Positions 18,660 through 27,443 are shown, counted from the first letter of the stretch. The stretch: 64,000 nt of DNA from Ponticaulis sp. (GCA_002692725.1 NZLU01000023.1:310001-374000), one strand, 5' to 3'. Notes: generated by a model from the sequence alone, not told the origin. A program made the numbers and translations.

Positions 18660-19065
18660 ATACATCGGCTAAAATTCTTGTTGGAAAGGGCAGGGGCTCC
18701 CGCCATGTTTTGACGATATGATCCGGCGCGCCGGTCTCGTCCTGTAAGCGGCAGGCTCTGGTGACCAGCATGGCTGGCCATACCGCACTCTTCCGCGACC
18801 ATCCTGATCTCGCTTGGTTCCCATTTAATGCTGTCCAAGCTCTCAACGTCTTCCAGGAGAGCGGCTAGCAAGCCCAACGTCCTGAAGCCCCGGTCTCCAG
18901 AATCGGTCGCATACAAAAACCGACGGTAAACTCTGACCCGCCCATAAAATTGCTTCCGCGCGCTGAATTGGAGACCCCGAAATCTTCCGGAATTGCGTGC
19001 ATCTCGACCAAGTCCGATGCCGCAAACCTCACATGAGGTGCGTCTTTGATTCTAGTTACCGGCAT
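18660..19065 (-). pseudogene. Broken VOC/extradiol dioxygenase gene
   Basis: From a proper start (ATG at 19065 preceded by GGGAGGAAAAG) the frame reads MPVTRIKDAPHVRF and DLVEMHAIPEDFG. This matches the first VOC domain of the intact dioxygenase at 21396 (FVRFSAPDLEQMRAFLDDFG) position by position. Similarity then breaks off, jumps frame and fades. Downstream fragments in another frame (around 18670-18900) contain a stretch ending LPLTGRDRRA that resembles the inter-domain linker, while domain 2 is absent. It looks like a frameshifted, truncated paralogue of the dioxygenase. Its promoter still carries operators A and B. Confidence 0.65.
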
Positions 19066-19098
19066 CTGATCTTTTCCTCCCAGCGCCAATATTTGTAT

Positions 19099-19117
19099 TT
19101 TGGATCAATGATCCAAA
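19099..19117. promoter_or_regulatory. Operator B, copy 2
   Basis: TTTGGATCAATGATCCAAA is a perfect palindrome with 9-bp arms around a single central base, 34 bp upstream of the broken VOC gene. It matches the site between TonB receptor 1 and TetR 1. Confidence 0.7.
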
Positions 19118-19118
19118 C

Positions 19119-19132
19119 TGACTTATTAGTCA
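19119..19132. promoter_or_regulatory. Operator A, copy 1
   Basis: TGACTTATTAGTCA, perfect 5-bp arms, one base away from operator B and 54 bp upstream of the broken VOC gene. It is a member of the seven-copy A set. Confidence 0.65.
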
Positions 19133-19591
19133 AGTTATTGTTGTCGTCTGTTTCAATGGTGCAACGAGCCGAGGACGAATGGGTCTCAGCTGTTCATCTG
19201 GAAGATCCATTCAATCGAATCTCGAAGCACGCCGTGCTCGAGTGGATCGCAGGCATTCGCCTGCTCAATCGGAAGATCATTAGCGTAAATCAATAATCCA
19301 GCGCATAGCGCCTTACAGGGCATCGAAAGCCTCCGCTTCGTTTTGAAATCGCGACCGCAAGACAAGGATATTTTTTTCCGTCCGGGGCTTTCGCGAACTG
19401 ACGCTGAATTCGGTTCGGATCGAACATGAGTGTTGATCTCCTGTTTCACGTTGATCTGATTTCGGGCGGACTGAAGCGCTGCACGCAATAAGAATATAAA
19501 TGACCAAAAAGTCAAATTCATTGACTTAATGCCCTGATCGGCACTACCCAGCTCATCGGAATGATCGATTTAGACACATAGGGGCGGCACT
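19133..19591. other. Non-coding gap upstream of the CoA ligase
   Basis: About 460 bp without a convincing gene. Short frames here match no family. It contains operator A copy 2 (19501-19514) and a TTGACT hexamer at 19521-19526 that could be a -35 for the CoA ligase. The remainder may be residue from the decay of neighbouring genes. Confidence 0.5.
19501..19514. promoter_or_regulatory. Operator A, copy 2 (CoA ligase promoter)
   Basis: TGACCAAAAAGTCA, ending 77 bp upstream of the CoA ligase start. TGAC/GTCA arms are intact. Confidence 0.65.
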
Positions 19592-21178
19592 ATGATTACC
19601 TCACCAATTCTCGATCCAGCCTGCAATCCATTTGCTGGAATGGATGTTCGCGTATGGCTCGAAGGCGCTGCGCGACGTGGCGGCGACAAGTTGTGTCTGG
19701 TCTGGGAACCTTTCGATGGCACGACTGAGCGCTGGACCTATAAAGAGTTTGTAGATCGGGTGGCGAGGTTTGGGGCAGGGCTCTATAGGCGCGGAATTCG
19801 CCAGGGTGACACGCTTATCCTTCACATGGACAATGCGCCAGAGCAGTTGATCGCCTGGCTTGGCTGCAGTTGGATCGGCGCTGTCGCGGTCACAACCAAT
19901 GCCAAGTCGAGCCTCGACGAGCTGACTTATTTTGCAGAGAAATCAAAGGCACGGGCAGCCATCACTCAGCCAGTTTTTGCCTCGCTCACTGCCGAGGCTA
20001 TGCCCGACGCAGAGTGGATTGCTGTGACGCACACCAATTCAGGCGATCCGGCTGAGCCTCCGGGCGATGCGTTCCTCGATTATGAGGCGCTATCCAGCGA
20101 TCCGCGCGGTTTGCCGGTCTCTGACAGGGACTGTTCAAAGCCGTTTGGAATTCAGTTTACCTCAGGGACGACGTCCCGACCCAAAGGGGTGGTGTGGACA
20201 CATGCAAACGCTTTGTGGGGTGCCCAGCTGAGTGCCATTCATGAAGGCCTGACGAGCAGCGACGTGCACCTTGTCTATCTGCCGCTCTTTCACACAAACG
20301 CCCAGGTCTATTCGGTGTTGGCGACACTCTGGGCGGGTGGAACAATTGTCCTCCAGCCGCGGTTCAGTGCGAGCCGTTTCTGGCCTGTCTCCCTGAAGCA
20401 TGGCTGTACCTGGAGTTCGATGGTTCCGTTCATGGTTCAGGCGCTCCTGAAGCAGGACAAGCCGGACACTCATAGCTATCGGTTCTGGGGCAATGGCGTG
20501 TGCGATATTCCGACCGATGCTCATTTCGGTGTCAGGACACTGGGGTGGTGGGGAATGACCGAAACGATCACCCACGGCATTGTTGGCTCGGTTCATGACA
20601 AAGACTTGCCTAAGTCGATGGGACGGCCGTCAATCGGCTATGAGATCGGCGTGTTTCGCAATGATGGTCAGCGCGCCAGAACTGGTGAGACAGGTGACTT
20701 GCGCGTAAAAGGCGTGCGCGGCTTATCGCTCTTTCTGGAATATCTGGATGATGAATCTGCGACCGCCGCGAGCTTCGATGAGGAAGGTTGGTTCCTTACA
20801 GGCGATCGCGTGACGCTGGCTGAAAATGGCTGGCTGGTCTTCGCCGACAGGGCCAAAGACATGCTCAAGGTCGGAGGTGAGAATGTCGCGGCCTCCGAGG
20901 TTGAGCGGGTGATTGCGTCGCTGGACTTCGTCCATGAGGTCGCCGTTGTTGGGCGTCCCGATACAATGTTGAACGAAGTGCCAGTCGCTTTTGTGAAGCT
21001 GACAGGCGCGCAGCAACTGACCGAAAGCGAATTGGCCGATCATATTGTGGCCATCTGCAAGCGCCAGCTGGCGGCATTCAAGGTGCCTCAAGAGGTCATT
21101 TTTGTCTCTGAATTCCCACGCGCGACTCTGAACAAGATCGCCAAAGCCGAATTGAAAAAACAGCTCGTGACCGCCTGA
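19592..21178 (+). CDS. Acyl-CoA ligase (AMP-forming, CaiC/FadD-like)
   Basis: 528 residues of the ANL superfamily: P-loop FTSGTTSRPKGVVWTH at about residues 189-204, GWWGMTETIT (A5 motif), WFLTGDR and KVGGENVAASEVE (A7-A8), and the terminal catalytic Lys in LNKIAKAELK (about 515). It is closest in style to crotonobetaine/carnitine or medium-chain/aromatic acid CoA ligases, and would activate a carboxylate to its CoA thioester in the cytoplasm. It follows operator A and precedes the dioxygenase operon by 217 bp, with a second promoter between them. The substrate is probably a side-chain carboxylic acid of the compound degraded here. Confidence 0.85.
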   Translation: MITSPILDPACNPFAGMDVRVWLEGAARRGGDKLCLVWEPFDGTTERWTYKEFVDRVARFGAGLYRRGIRQGDTLILHMDNAPEQLIAWLGCSWIGAVAVTTNAKSSLDELTYFAEKSKARAAITQPVFASLTAEAMPDAEWIAVTHTNSGDPAEPPGDAFLDYEALSSDPRGLPVSDRDCSKPFGIQFTSGTTSRPKGVVWTHANALWGAQLSAIHEGLTSSDVHLVYLPLFHTNAQVYSVLATLWAGGTIVLQPRFSASRFWPVSLKHGCTWSSMVPFMVQALLKQDKPDTHSYRFWGNGVCDIPTDAHFGVRTLGWWGMTETITHGIVGSVHDKDLPKSMGRPSIGYEIGVFRNDGQRARTGETGDLRVKGVRGLSLFLEYLDDESATAASFDEEGWFLTGDRVTLAENGWLVFADRAKDMLKVGGENVAASEVERVIASLDFVHEVAVVGRPDTMLNEVPVAFVKLTGAQQLTESELADHIVAICKRQLAAFKVPQEVIFVSEFPRATLNKIAKAELKKQLVTA

Positions 21179-21245
21179 TCTAGCCGCTGTCTGAGAGCAC
21201 TAAGGCGGCCCGACAAACTGCGTCATTCCAACTCAACGGCTAATA

Positions 21246-21275
21246 TTGACAGAATTGACTGATCAGTCATATTTA
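21246..21275 (+). promoter_or_regulatory. Promoter of the dioxygenase operon with operator in the spacer
   Basis: TTGACA (21246-21251), an 18-bp spacer and TATTTA (21270-21275) make a sigma70-type promoter. Operator A copy 3 fills the spacer, an ideal position for steric repression. Confidence 0.6.
21256..21269. promoter_or_regulatory. Operator A, copy 3
   Basis: TGACTGATCAGTCA, a fully perfect 14-bp palindrome and the most symmetric member of the set. It sits inside the promoter spacer of the dioxygenase operon. Confidence 0.75.
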
Positions 21276-21280
21276 GAAAA

Positions 21281-21294
21281 TGACTAAAAAGTCA
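21281..21294. promoter_or_regulatory. Operator A, copy 4
   Basis: TGACTAAAAAGTCA, 25 bp (about 2.4 helical turns) after copy 3 and 101 bp upstream of the dioxygenase start. The same 14-mer occurs at 27533 and 32703. Confidence 0.75.
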
Positions 21295-21395
21295 AATTTT
21301 TGCAGCCTGGCGTTCAGATCGCACGAATTTCTGACTGACAAGACAGATCGGATCGGTCGGGCCAATGCCTGTAACAGGTTTAAGGGAAGGAAAAG

Positions 21396-22331
21396 ATGAG
21401 CATTCTCAAAGTGAAAGATATTGCGTTTGTGAGGTTCAGCGCCCCGGACCTCGAACAGATGAGAGCGTTTCTGGATGATTTTGGACTTGCCAGTGAGGTC
21501 GACGACAAGGGCGATCTTTATGCGCATGGCAGCGGCGGTTCTGCATTCGTCCACAGTACAACTCAGGGCGACCCAGCCTTTCTTGGTGTGGGTTTCTATG
21601 CCGACAGCGTTGATGATCTGCACAAACTTGCCGATGCTCAAGGCGTATCCGTCGAGCCGCTCAATGCGCCCGGCGGCGGTTCTGTGGTGCGCCTCAATGA
21701 CCCGGACGGAATCAGCGTCGAAGTCGTTGCCGGGCAGCAGACACGGGAAGCAGGAGCGTTCCCGTCTCATGCGGGCCGGAATGACGCGCGAACGAAGGAA
21801 CGCGTGCGTGAACCACTAAGGTTGGAAGACCGGCCTGCACAGGTGGTTCGGCTTGGCCATGCTGTCCTGGAGGTCAGCGATTTCAGGACCTCTGAACGCT
21901 GGTACAAGGATCTGTTCGGCTTCATCACCTCGGACGAAATTGAAGCTGAGCCGGGTGCCGCAATAGGCGCCTTCCTGCGATGTGATCGCGGTGATCAGCC
22001 AACCGATCACCACACGCTTTTCCTGCTGCAATCTGCAAATGCGCCGCGTCTGAACCACGCTGCCTTCGAGGTCGTCGATCTCGATGATCTGATGTGCGGG
22101 CATGCCCATCTGAAAAAGGCACAGAGAACGCCGGCCTGGGGCGTGGGGAGGCACGTTCTCGGCAGTCAGGTCTTTGATTATTGGCGAGACCCCTGGGGCA
22201 ACGAGCTCGAACATTGGACGGATGGCGATTTGTTCACTGTGGAAGACGGATCACGAACGGCGACACTCTCTGATCTGCTGAATGTCCAATGGGGCCCACT
22301 TCACCCGATGATGGCGGGAGGCGCAAAATGA
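21396..22331 (+). CDS. Type I extradiol ring-cleavage dioxygenase
   Basis: 311 residues, two VOC domains (about 5-112 and 150-290). The C-terminal domain carries the expected Fe(II) ligands: His155 (RLGHAVLEV), His221 (RLNHAAFEV) and Glu272 (in DPWGNELEHW). A candidate catalytic His205/206 is in TDHHTLF and Tyr262 in DYWRDPWG. This follows the class signature (G-x-H ... Y-x2-D-P-x-G-x3-E) apart from one position. It cleaves a catechol next to its hydroxyls using O2. It is first in an operon with FAH and flavin hydroxylase genes (4-bp overlap, then adjacent start). A broken paralogue lies at 18660-19065. Confidence 0.88.
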   Translation: MSILKVKDIAFVRFSAPDLEQMRAFLDDFGLASEVDDKGDLYAHGSGGSAFVHSTTQGDPAFLGVGFYADSVDDLHKLADAQGVSVEPLNAPGGGSVVRLNDPDGISVEVVAGQQTREAGAFPSHAGRNDARTKERVREPLRLEDRPAQVVRLGHAVLEVSDFRTSERWYKDLFGFITSDEIEAEPGAAIGAFLRCDRGDQPTDHHTLFLLQSANAPRLNHAAFEVVDLDDLMCGHAHLKKAQRTPAWGVGRHVLGSQVFDYWRDPWGNELEHWTDGDLFTVEDGSRTATLSDLLNVQWGPLHPMMAGGAK

Positions 22332-23164
22332 AACTGGCACGCTATGAAGCCGGCAACGGCGCGAAAATTGGTATTGTCGAAGGTAATACAATTCAGGAGA
22401 TCAGCTTCGACGGAAGCATGATTGAATTGATTTCCGAATGGACGAAGATCGCACCAACAATCGACGGGCTCAAAACAGGCCAGAGCTATGCTGTGTCAGA
22501 TGTTCATCTGCTCGCGCCTGTTGCTCGCCCAGGGAAGATCTTTGCGATCGGTCTCAACTATGCCGACCACATCGAGGAAAGCAAAATGGAGACGCCAGCT
22601 AATCAGGTCTGGTTCACCAAGGCCGTGACATCTGTGAATGGTCCGTTTGATCCGATTCTGATTGCAAAGGACGGCCCTTATGTGGATTACGAAGTCGAAC
22701 TTGTCGCGGTGATCGGCAAGGGTGGCAAACACATCTCGGCCAGCGAAGCGCCTGCTCACATTTTTGGATATTGCGTCGGCAATGATGTCACCGAGCGTTT
22801 CTGGCAGCACCGGACACCTCAATGGAGTCTCGGAAAATCTTTCGATACCCACGCGCCGATCGGTCCATGGATCACAACAGCTGATGAAGTGTCGGATCCA
22901 CACGTGCTGGATCTCCGCTGTTCGGTGAATGGTGAAGTGCGTCAGAACTCGAACACGCAACATCTGGTCTTCGACATCTGGCAGCAGATCGAGCACCTGT
23001 CCGCAGGTATGACGCTGGAGCCGGGTGATCTCATATTCACGGGCACACCAGGCGGCGTTGGGGCGGCCATGGACCCCCGCAAATTTCTTCAACCCGGCGA
23101 TGTCGTCAGCTGTGAAGTTGATGGTCTTGGTTCAATCGAAGGTACCATGGTTGGAGAGACCTGA
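22328..23164 (+). CDS. Fumarylacetoacetate hydrolase family protein (right cluster)
   Basis: 278 residues beginning MKLARYEAGNG; the ATG overlaps the dioxygenase stop (ATGA), so translation is coupled. Metal ligands are in DYEVELVAVIGKGG (two Glu) and GYCVGNDVTER (Asp). YADHIEES and FTGTPGGVGAA complete the fold. It probably acts on the ring-cleavage product as a hydrolase, hydratase or isomerase. It is about as close to the left-cluster FAH as to typical 2-hydroxyhepta-2,4-diene-1,7-dioate isomerases, judging by shared motifs. Confidence 0.88.
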   Translation: MKLARYEAGNGAKIGIVEGNTIQEISFDGSMIELISEWTKIAPTIDGLKTGQSYAVSDVHLLAPVARPGKIFAIGLNYADHIEESKMETPANQVWFTKAVTSVNGPFDPILIAKDGPYVDYEVELVAVIGKGGKHISASEAPAHIFGYCVGNDVTERFWQHRTPQWSLGKSFDTHAPIGPWITTADEVSDPHVLDLRCSVNGEVRQNSNTQHLVFDIWQQIEHLSAGMTLEPGDLIFTGTPGGVGAAMDPRKFLQPGDVVSCEVDGLGSIEGTMVGET

Positions 23165-24679
23165 ATGACAAAGAAATATGATTACGACGTCATCGTCGTT
23201 GGTGCTGGTCCGACCGGCATGACGCTCGCGCTGTCGTTGGCGCGGGGAGGAGTGAAAACACTGGCGTTCGACAAGGAGGCGGATGTTTATCCTCTGCCTC
23301 GAGCCGCTCATGTCGATCACGAGATCATGAGAATTTATCAGGAATTGGGGGTAGCAGACGACATCGCAAAGACATGCCGTTCGTCGCTTACGTATGACTT
23401 CCTGTCGGCCAAGCGCGAGATCCTCATGCAATTTGGCGGGCTTTCAGGCATGGGGCCAGGTGGCTGGCCAACGGGCAACATGATCCACCAGCCAACCATC
23501 GAACGCATTGTTCGTGATGCAGCAGCTGGTGAAGCCAATCTGGAGCTACAATCCAATTGGGATTGCAAATCAGTCAGCGAGACCGCCGACGGTGTTCAGT
23601 CAAGCGTGCTGGTCAACGGTGAGCTGAAAACCTTCACGTCTCGATATCTGGTCGCTTCAGACGGCGCACGCAGTCCGATCCGCAATCAATTGGGCATTGA
23701 GCAGGACGACCTTGGCTTTGATGAGCCATGGTTGGTCGTGGATGTCCTGGTGAAGGATTATTCTCGTCTGCCGAAGGTGAATCTTCAGATTTGTGATCCG
23801 GTCCGCCCGACAACCTGTGTTCTGATGGGATCAGGGCGCCATCGGTGGGAATTCATGCTTCTGGATGGCGAAGATCCGCAGGAAATGTCCTCACCGGAAA
23901 AGGTCAGTGAATTGCTGGAACCGTGGGATGTGGAGGGTGCGGTCGAACTGGAGCGCACGGCGGTCTATCGTTTCAACGCCAAGGTCGCGAAGGAATGGAA
24001 GAAAGGGCCTATCTTCCTTGCAGGGGATGCGGCGCATCTAACACCGCCTTTTGCCGGGCAGGGGCTCTGTGCAGGCCTTCGTGATGCTGTGAACCTCGCC
24101 TGGAAGCTGATCGCATGTCTGAAACAGGGTGCTGATGAGGGCCTGCTCGAATCCTATCAGATCGAGCGAGCGCCACATGCCAGAGCCTATATCGAACTCG
24201 CCATCGCTCAGGGCCGCACAGTCTGCACTACCGACCCTGGCGTCGCCGCAGAGCGTGACGCGCAGATGTTGGCGGCGCGGGCCGCAGGCGTGTCTATGAC
24301 TCCGCCACCGCCTATGGGCTTGTTGAAGGGCTGCCTCGCTGAGACTTCAGGTGCCGGAAGCTATTTCCCTCAGATTGTAATCGAGACTGAAGGCGCGCTT
24401 CGGCGGCTCGACGAAACGCTGGGTCTCGGCGCGCGCCTGATCGTCAGAACCGGAGGCGCAACGCTTTCGTCCGATACAGGGCTGACGATTGTTGAGACAA
24501 CGAACGAAATGCTGGGCGAGTTCGGGCCCGGGCTTGCGGCCTGGCTGGATGAACTTGGCGTCGAAGCAGTGCTGGTTCGTCCGGATCACTACGTGTTCGG
24601 TATGGGCGATCCTGCGGACCTTCTCGCGGGCTGGGCCTCCGCATTGTCAGGCACAAAGCAAGCAGAACCCGCCGTTTGA
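23165..24679 (+). CDS. FAD-dependent aromatic hydroxylase (MhpA/PheA-like)
   Basis: 504 residues, class A flavoprotein monooxygenase. The FAD site is VIVVGAGPTGMTLALSLA (residues 10-27), the DG motif is ASDGARSPIRNQLG (about 165) and the second FAD/ribityl motif is FLAGDAAHLTPPFAGQGLC (about 285). The C-terminus is a thioredoxin-like domain of the phenol hydroxylase/MhpA group. It uses NAD(P)H and O2 to add a hydroxyl to a phenolic ring, making the catechol for the dioxygenase. Its start is immediately after the FAH stop. This gene order places the hydroxylation and ring-opening steps in one transcript. Confidence 0.88.
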   Translation: MTKKYDYDVIVVGAGPTGMTLALSLARGGVKTLAFDKEADVYPLPRAAHVDHEIMRIYQELGVADDIAKTCRSSLTYDFLSAKREILMQFGGLSGMGPGGWPTGNMIHQPTIERIVRDAAAGEANLELQSNWDCKSVSETADGVQSSVLVNGELKTFTSRYLVASDGARSPIRNQLGIEQDDLGFDEPWLVVDVLVKDYSRLPKVNLQICDPVRPTTCVLMGSGRHRWEFMLLDGEDPQEMSSPEKVSELLEPWDVEGAVELERTAVYRFNAKVAKEWKKGPIFLAGDAAHLTPPFAGQGLCAGLRDAVNLAWKLIACLKQGADEGLLESYQIERAPHARAYIELAIAQGRTVCTTDPGVAAERDAQMLAARAAGVSMTPPPPMGLLKGCLAETSGAGSYFPQIVIETEGALRRLDETLGLGARLIVRTGGATLSSDTGLTIVETTNEMLGEFGPGLAAWLDELGVEAVLVRPDHYVFGMGDPADLLAGWASALSGTKQAEPAV

Positions 24680-24709
24680 GGCGCCATAATTCCAATCTGG
24701 GAGATAATC

Positions 24710-25009
24710 ATGACGATCGAAGGAAAGTGGGAGTTTGTTGCCCAAACTCCAATGGGTGAACAGAAGAGTACGGCCGACTTTGTCCGCGAAGGTGATGGCT
24801 TTGGCGGCATGCAATCCGGCGCACAAGGCGCAAATCCGGTCACTGGGGGCATAATATCGGGAGATGACGTCACCTGGCAAACAAAGGTCGCAGTTCCGTT
24901 TCCCATCACGCTCACATTCTCCGGCACTGTGTCCGGAGATGAGATGAAGGGACAGTTGAAAGCTGGTTCATTGGGGACTTTCACATTCGAGGGTAAGCGC
25001 GTCAGTTAG
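24710..25009 (+). CDS. Small beta-rich protein, unknown function
   Basis: 99 residues with alternating short beta strands (GKWEFVAQTPMGEQ, VTWQTKVAVPFP, ITLTFSGTVSGDEM, GTFTFEGKRVS). There is no signal peptide or transmembrane segment. The repeated pattern of substituent swaps resembles small lipocalin-like or START-like binding proteins, but no family is assigned. It is the last gene of the dioxygenase operon, followed by a strong terminator, so it probably binds a pathway intermediate or helps an enzyme. Confidence 0.6.
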   Translation: MTIEGKWEFVAQTPMGEQKSTADFVREGDGFGGMQSGAQGANPVTGGIISGDDVTWQTKVAVPFPITLTFSGTVSGDEMKGQLKAGSLGTFTFEGKRVS

Positions 25010-25064
25010 TTCGTGAGCGTTCGTTGGGTGTCATGAGCACCTGGTTTGATCTGTGAAAAATATG

Positions 25065-25097
25065 AAGCCGATCCGGAAGACCGGGTCGGCTTTTTTT
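25065..25097 (+). terminator. Terminator of the dioxygenase operon
   Basis: A 10-bp stem (AAGCCGATCC at 25065-25074 with GGGTCGGCTT at 25083-25092, one G-T pair) followed by a T-run to 25097. Confidence 0.9.
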
Positions 25098-25121
25098 GGA
25101 GAAGTCCGCTGAGGCGAGATC

Positions 25122-25153
25122 AAAAAAGAGGGCGCTCGAATGATCGAGCGCCC
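25122..25153 (-). terminator. Terminator of TonB receptor 2
   Basis: A perfect 10-bp stem GGGCGCTCGA/TCGAGCGCCC (25130-25139, 25144-25153) with a 4-nt loop. On the minus strand it is followed by six T (complement of 25122-25127). It faces the plus-strand terminator at 25065. Confidence 0.88.
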
Positions 25154-25182
25154 TTTCAATGTCCGGGAGGCAGAGTGCGTTC

Positions 25183-25216
25183 CCGATCTGATCGCTGGTA
25201 AGTTCAATCAGATCGG
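25183..25216. repeat. Inverted repeat in the 3' region of TonB receptor 2
   Basis: CCGATCTGAT (25183-25192) and ATCAGATCGG (25207-25216) form a perfect 10-bp stem with a 14-nt loop. It lies between the receptor stop and its terminator, so the transcript would carry two hairpins in a row. Possible 3'-end stabiliser or processed small RNA. Confidence 0.5.
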
Positions 25217-25256
25217 AAGGCACCGGGAGGAAACCTTCCGGCGGATTGCGATCGGT

Positions 25257-27443
25257 TTAGTACCAAAGGCGGAGTTGCAGAGCGACTGTACGCGGCATTT
25301 CTGATGTTGCGGATGATGCCTGGACGAATGGTGTCGGGTACGCAAACGACGCCGAATTTTCATCGGTCAGATTTTGACCGATCAGACTCAGCTCCCAAAC
25401 GCCATCAGCATCGGCGATGCCGACAGATGCATTCATCGTGGTGAAGGATTCGCCGCGAACTGCCGCATTCGGGTCTTGCTGGTAGGTAACTTCAGACCGC
25501 CAGTCGACCGAGCCATTTGACGTTAGCAAGAAGTTTTCGCCAAGCGCACGATCGTAGCTATACCCGATGGAACCGCTCCAGTCTGGGGCATTCGGAATGC
25601 GGTCGCCTGTAATTGCATTTCGAGCCTTGGCGTAAGTGCTATTGGCCGTCAGACGAAGGTTTCCGGTAGCTTGCCAGAAGCCTTCTGCTTCGACGCCATT
25701 GCTTTCGAGATCGGTATTGGAGATCACGAACTGCTGGCCGTTAAAAGTTACGACCTGGAAGCCTTCGATGTCCGTCGAGAACGCGGCTGCATTCAGCTGC
25801 CAGTTACGACCGGACGACTTAAGGCCAAGTTCGAAGGTTTTGGCAGTTTCTGAATCAAAGTCAGAATCAGACAGGTCAGCAACCTGATCGGAGAACCCAC
25901 CCGCTTTCGTGCCTTTGCCGTAAGATACGTAAACCATCGTGTCGTCAAAGACGTCATACTGAAGGCCTGCTGAATAGTCGAAATTCTCTTCGCTTAGTGC
26001 TTGCGAAACCGGCGCAACCGGCGGGAAGAGGACAACGCTATAGAGTCCCGGGCTCAGGAGCGTTCTGGAGGACAGAAATTCCTTGTCCTCTGCCGTATAC
26101 CGCAAGCCAGCGATACCGCGAATCTTGTCGGTGAACCGATAGGTCCCCTGCGCAAACGCGGACCAGGCTTCTGTGGTTTGATTATACTGGCCAGCATAGG
26201 CACCTGCGATATTCACACCCGGTGCAGGACCAAATGGATAGTTCGCAGCTGCCTGACTGGTTTCTTTCAGGAGGTTATCGAGATACATGCCGCCGACAAT
26301 GTAATCGAACGTCTCTCCAGCCGGCGAAACCAGGCGGACTTCCTGTAGGAACTGGCTGCTCTTTTCGCTATCTTCCCCAGTGAGAAAATCTCCGGCGAGG
26401 CCGTCGCCATCAACTGTCCCTTCACTTTGATAGGCGGACCAGCCGGTCACCGATGTCAGGATGAAACCATTCAGGTCGAAATTCGCGGTCAGTTGAGCCT
26501 TGTCATTATTCAGGCTTTCACTAGCGGACTCACCTGGCACGGTGAGGCCGTTGCTGTTTCTTCTGTTCAAGGCGCCGTCAATCGATCCAGGATAGCCTTC
26601 GGCCGCCTGCAACATGTTGGCGATTGGCGAGCTGATAACGATCTCGGCAGGTGTTCCCGACAAGTCTGTGTCTGAGGTTTGGACCAACAATGTGATATCT
26701 GTGTCACTGTTGGGCTCGTAAACAAGCACGCCGCGAAGTGAGAAATCTTCCAACTCCGTAGCTTTCTCGCCACTGATGATGTTCTCAGTCCAGCCACCTT
26801 GATCTGTCATTTGGGCTGAGAGTCGCAGCTTGAGCGTGTCTGAGAGCGGCAGGTCCGTCGCGCCTAAAATCGTCGTCGATCCGAGTTCGAATTCATGTGA
26901 CGCCGTCAGTTCGGCTGCAAAATCATCGCCTGGCTTCCGTGGAATGACATTGATTGCACCTGCACTGGTGTTCTTTCCCAGCAGCGCGGCTTGCGTGCCT
27001 TTGATGACTTCTATTCGCTCAATATCAAACAGGGCCGACGTGAACTCGCGGCTGCGGGGTGCGTAAACACCATCTACGAAAAGACTGACAGAACTTTCAA
27101 ACAGTGAAGTTCCGGGGGAGGATCCAAGTCCTCGAATGGTAACGCCCGTGGTCGATTTGCCCGTCGGAGAGCGAACCAGTTGTACGCCCGGTGCGATCGA
27201 CTCGATCTGCAGGAGCGACCCAACGCCTTTGTCCGCAATCAGTTCGCCATCGACGACGTTCACCGCGATCGGGATATCCTGTGCACTTTCATCTCGTTTC
27301 GTCGCGGTAACATAAACGGTTTTCATTGTGCTTGTATCGTCAGCTGGCTCGGCTGGTGCGCCGTCCTGAGCGAGCGCAGAAGCGCTGGCTGAGGCGATCA
27401 TGGCCAATGCGATTGTTGATGAAGATGATTTGAGTCTGAGCAT
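25257..27443 (-). CDS. TonB-dependent outer-membrane receptor 2
   Basis: 728 residues. Signal peptide (residues 1-25, ending SALAQ), plug with VYVTATKRDESAQDIPIAV and AALLGKNTSAGAINVIPRK, and a barrel ending in an aromatic residue (LRLWY). It belongs to the same organic-substrate type as receptor 1 but is clearly diverged. GGAGG lies upstream of the ATG, and operator A copy 5 is 90 bp upstream. The operator puts it in the same regulon as the dioxygenase operon, so it is the best candidate for the entry gate of that pathway's substrate. Confidence 0.9.
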   Translation of the reverse strand: MLRLKSSSSTIALAMIASASASALAQDGAPAEPADDTSTMKTVYVTATKRDESAQDIPIAVNVVDGELIADKGVGSLLQIESIAPGVQLVRSPTGKSTTGVTIRGLGSSPGTSLFESSVSLFVDGVYAPRSREFTSALFDIERIEVIKGTQAALLGKNTSAGAINVIPRKPGDDFAAELTASHEFELGSTTILGATDLPLSDTLKLRLSAQMTDQGGWTENIISGEKATELEDFSLRGVLVYEPNSDTDITLLVQTSDTDLSGTPAEIVISSPIANMLQAAEGYPGSIDGALNRRNSNGLTVPGESASESLNNDKAQLTANFDLNGFILTSVTGWSAYQSEGTVDGDGLAGDFLTGEDSEKSSQFLQEVRLVSPAGETFDYIVGGMYLDNLLKETSQAAANYPFGPAPGVNIAGAYAGQYNQTTEAWSAFAQGTYRFTDKIRGIAGLRYTAEDKEFLSSRTLLSPGLYSVVLFPPVAPVSQALSEENFDYSAGLQYDVFDDTMVYVSYGKGTKAGGFSDQVADLSDSDFDSETAKTFELGLKSSGRNWQLNAAAFSTDIEGFQVVTFNGQQFVISNTDLESNGVEAEGFWQATGNLRLTANSTYAKARNAITGDRIPNAPDWSGSIGYSYDRALGENFLLTSNGSVDWRSEVTYQQDPNAAVRGESFTTMNASVGIADADGVWELSLIGQNLTDENSASFAYPTPFVQASSATSEMPRTVALQLRLWY

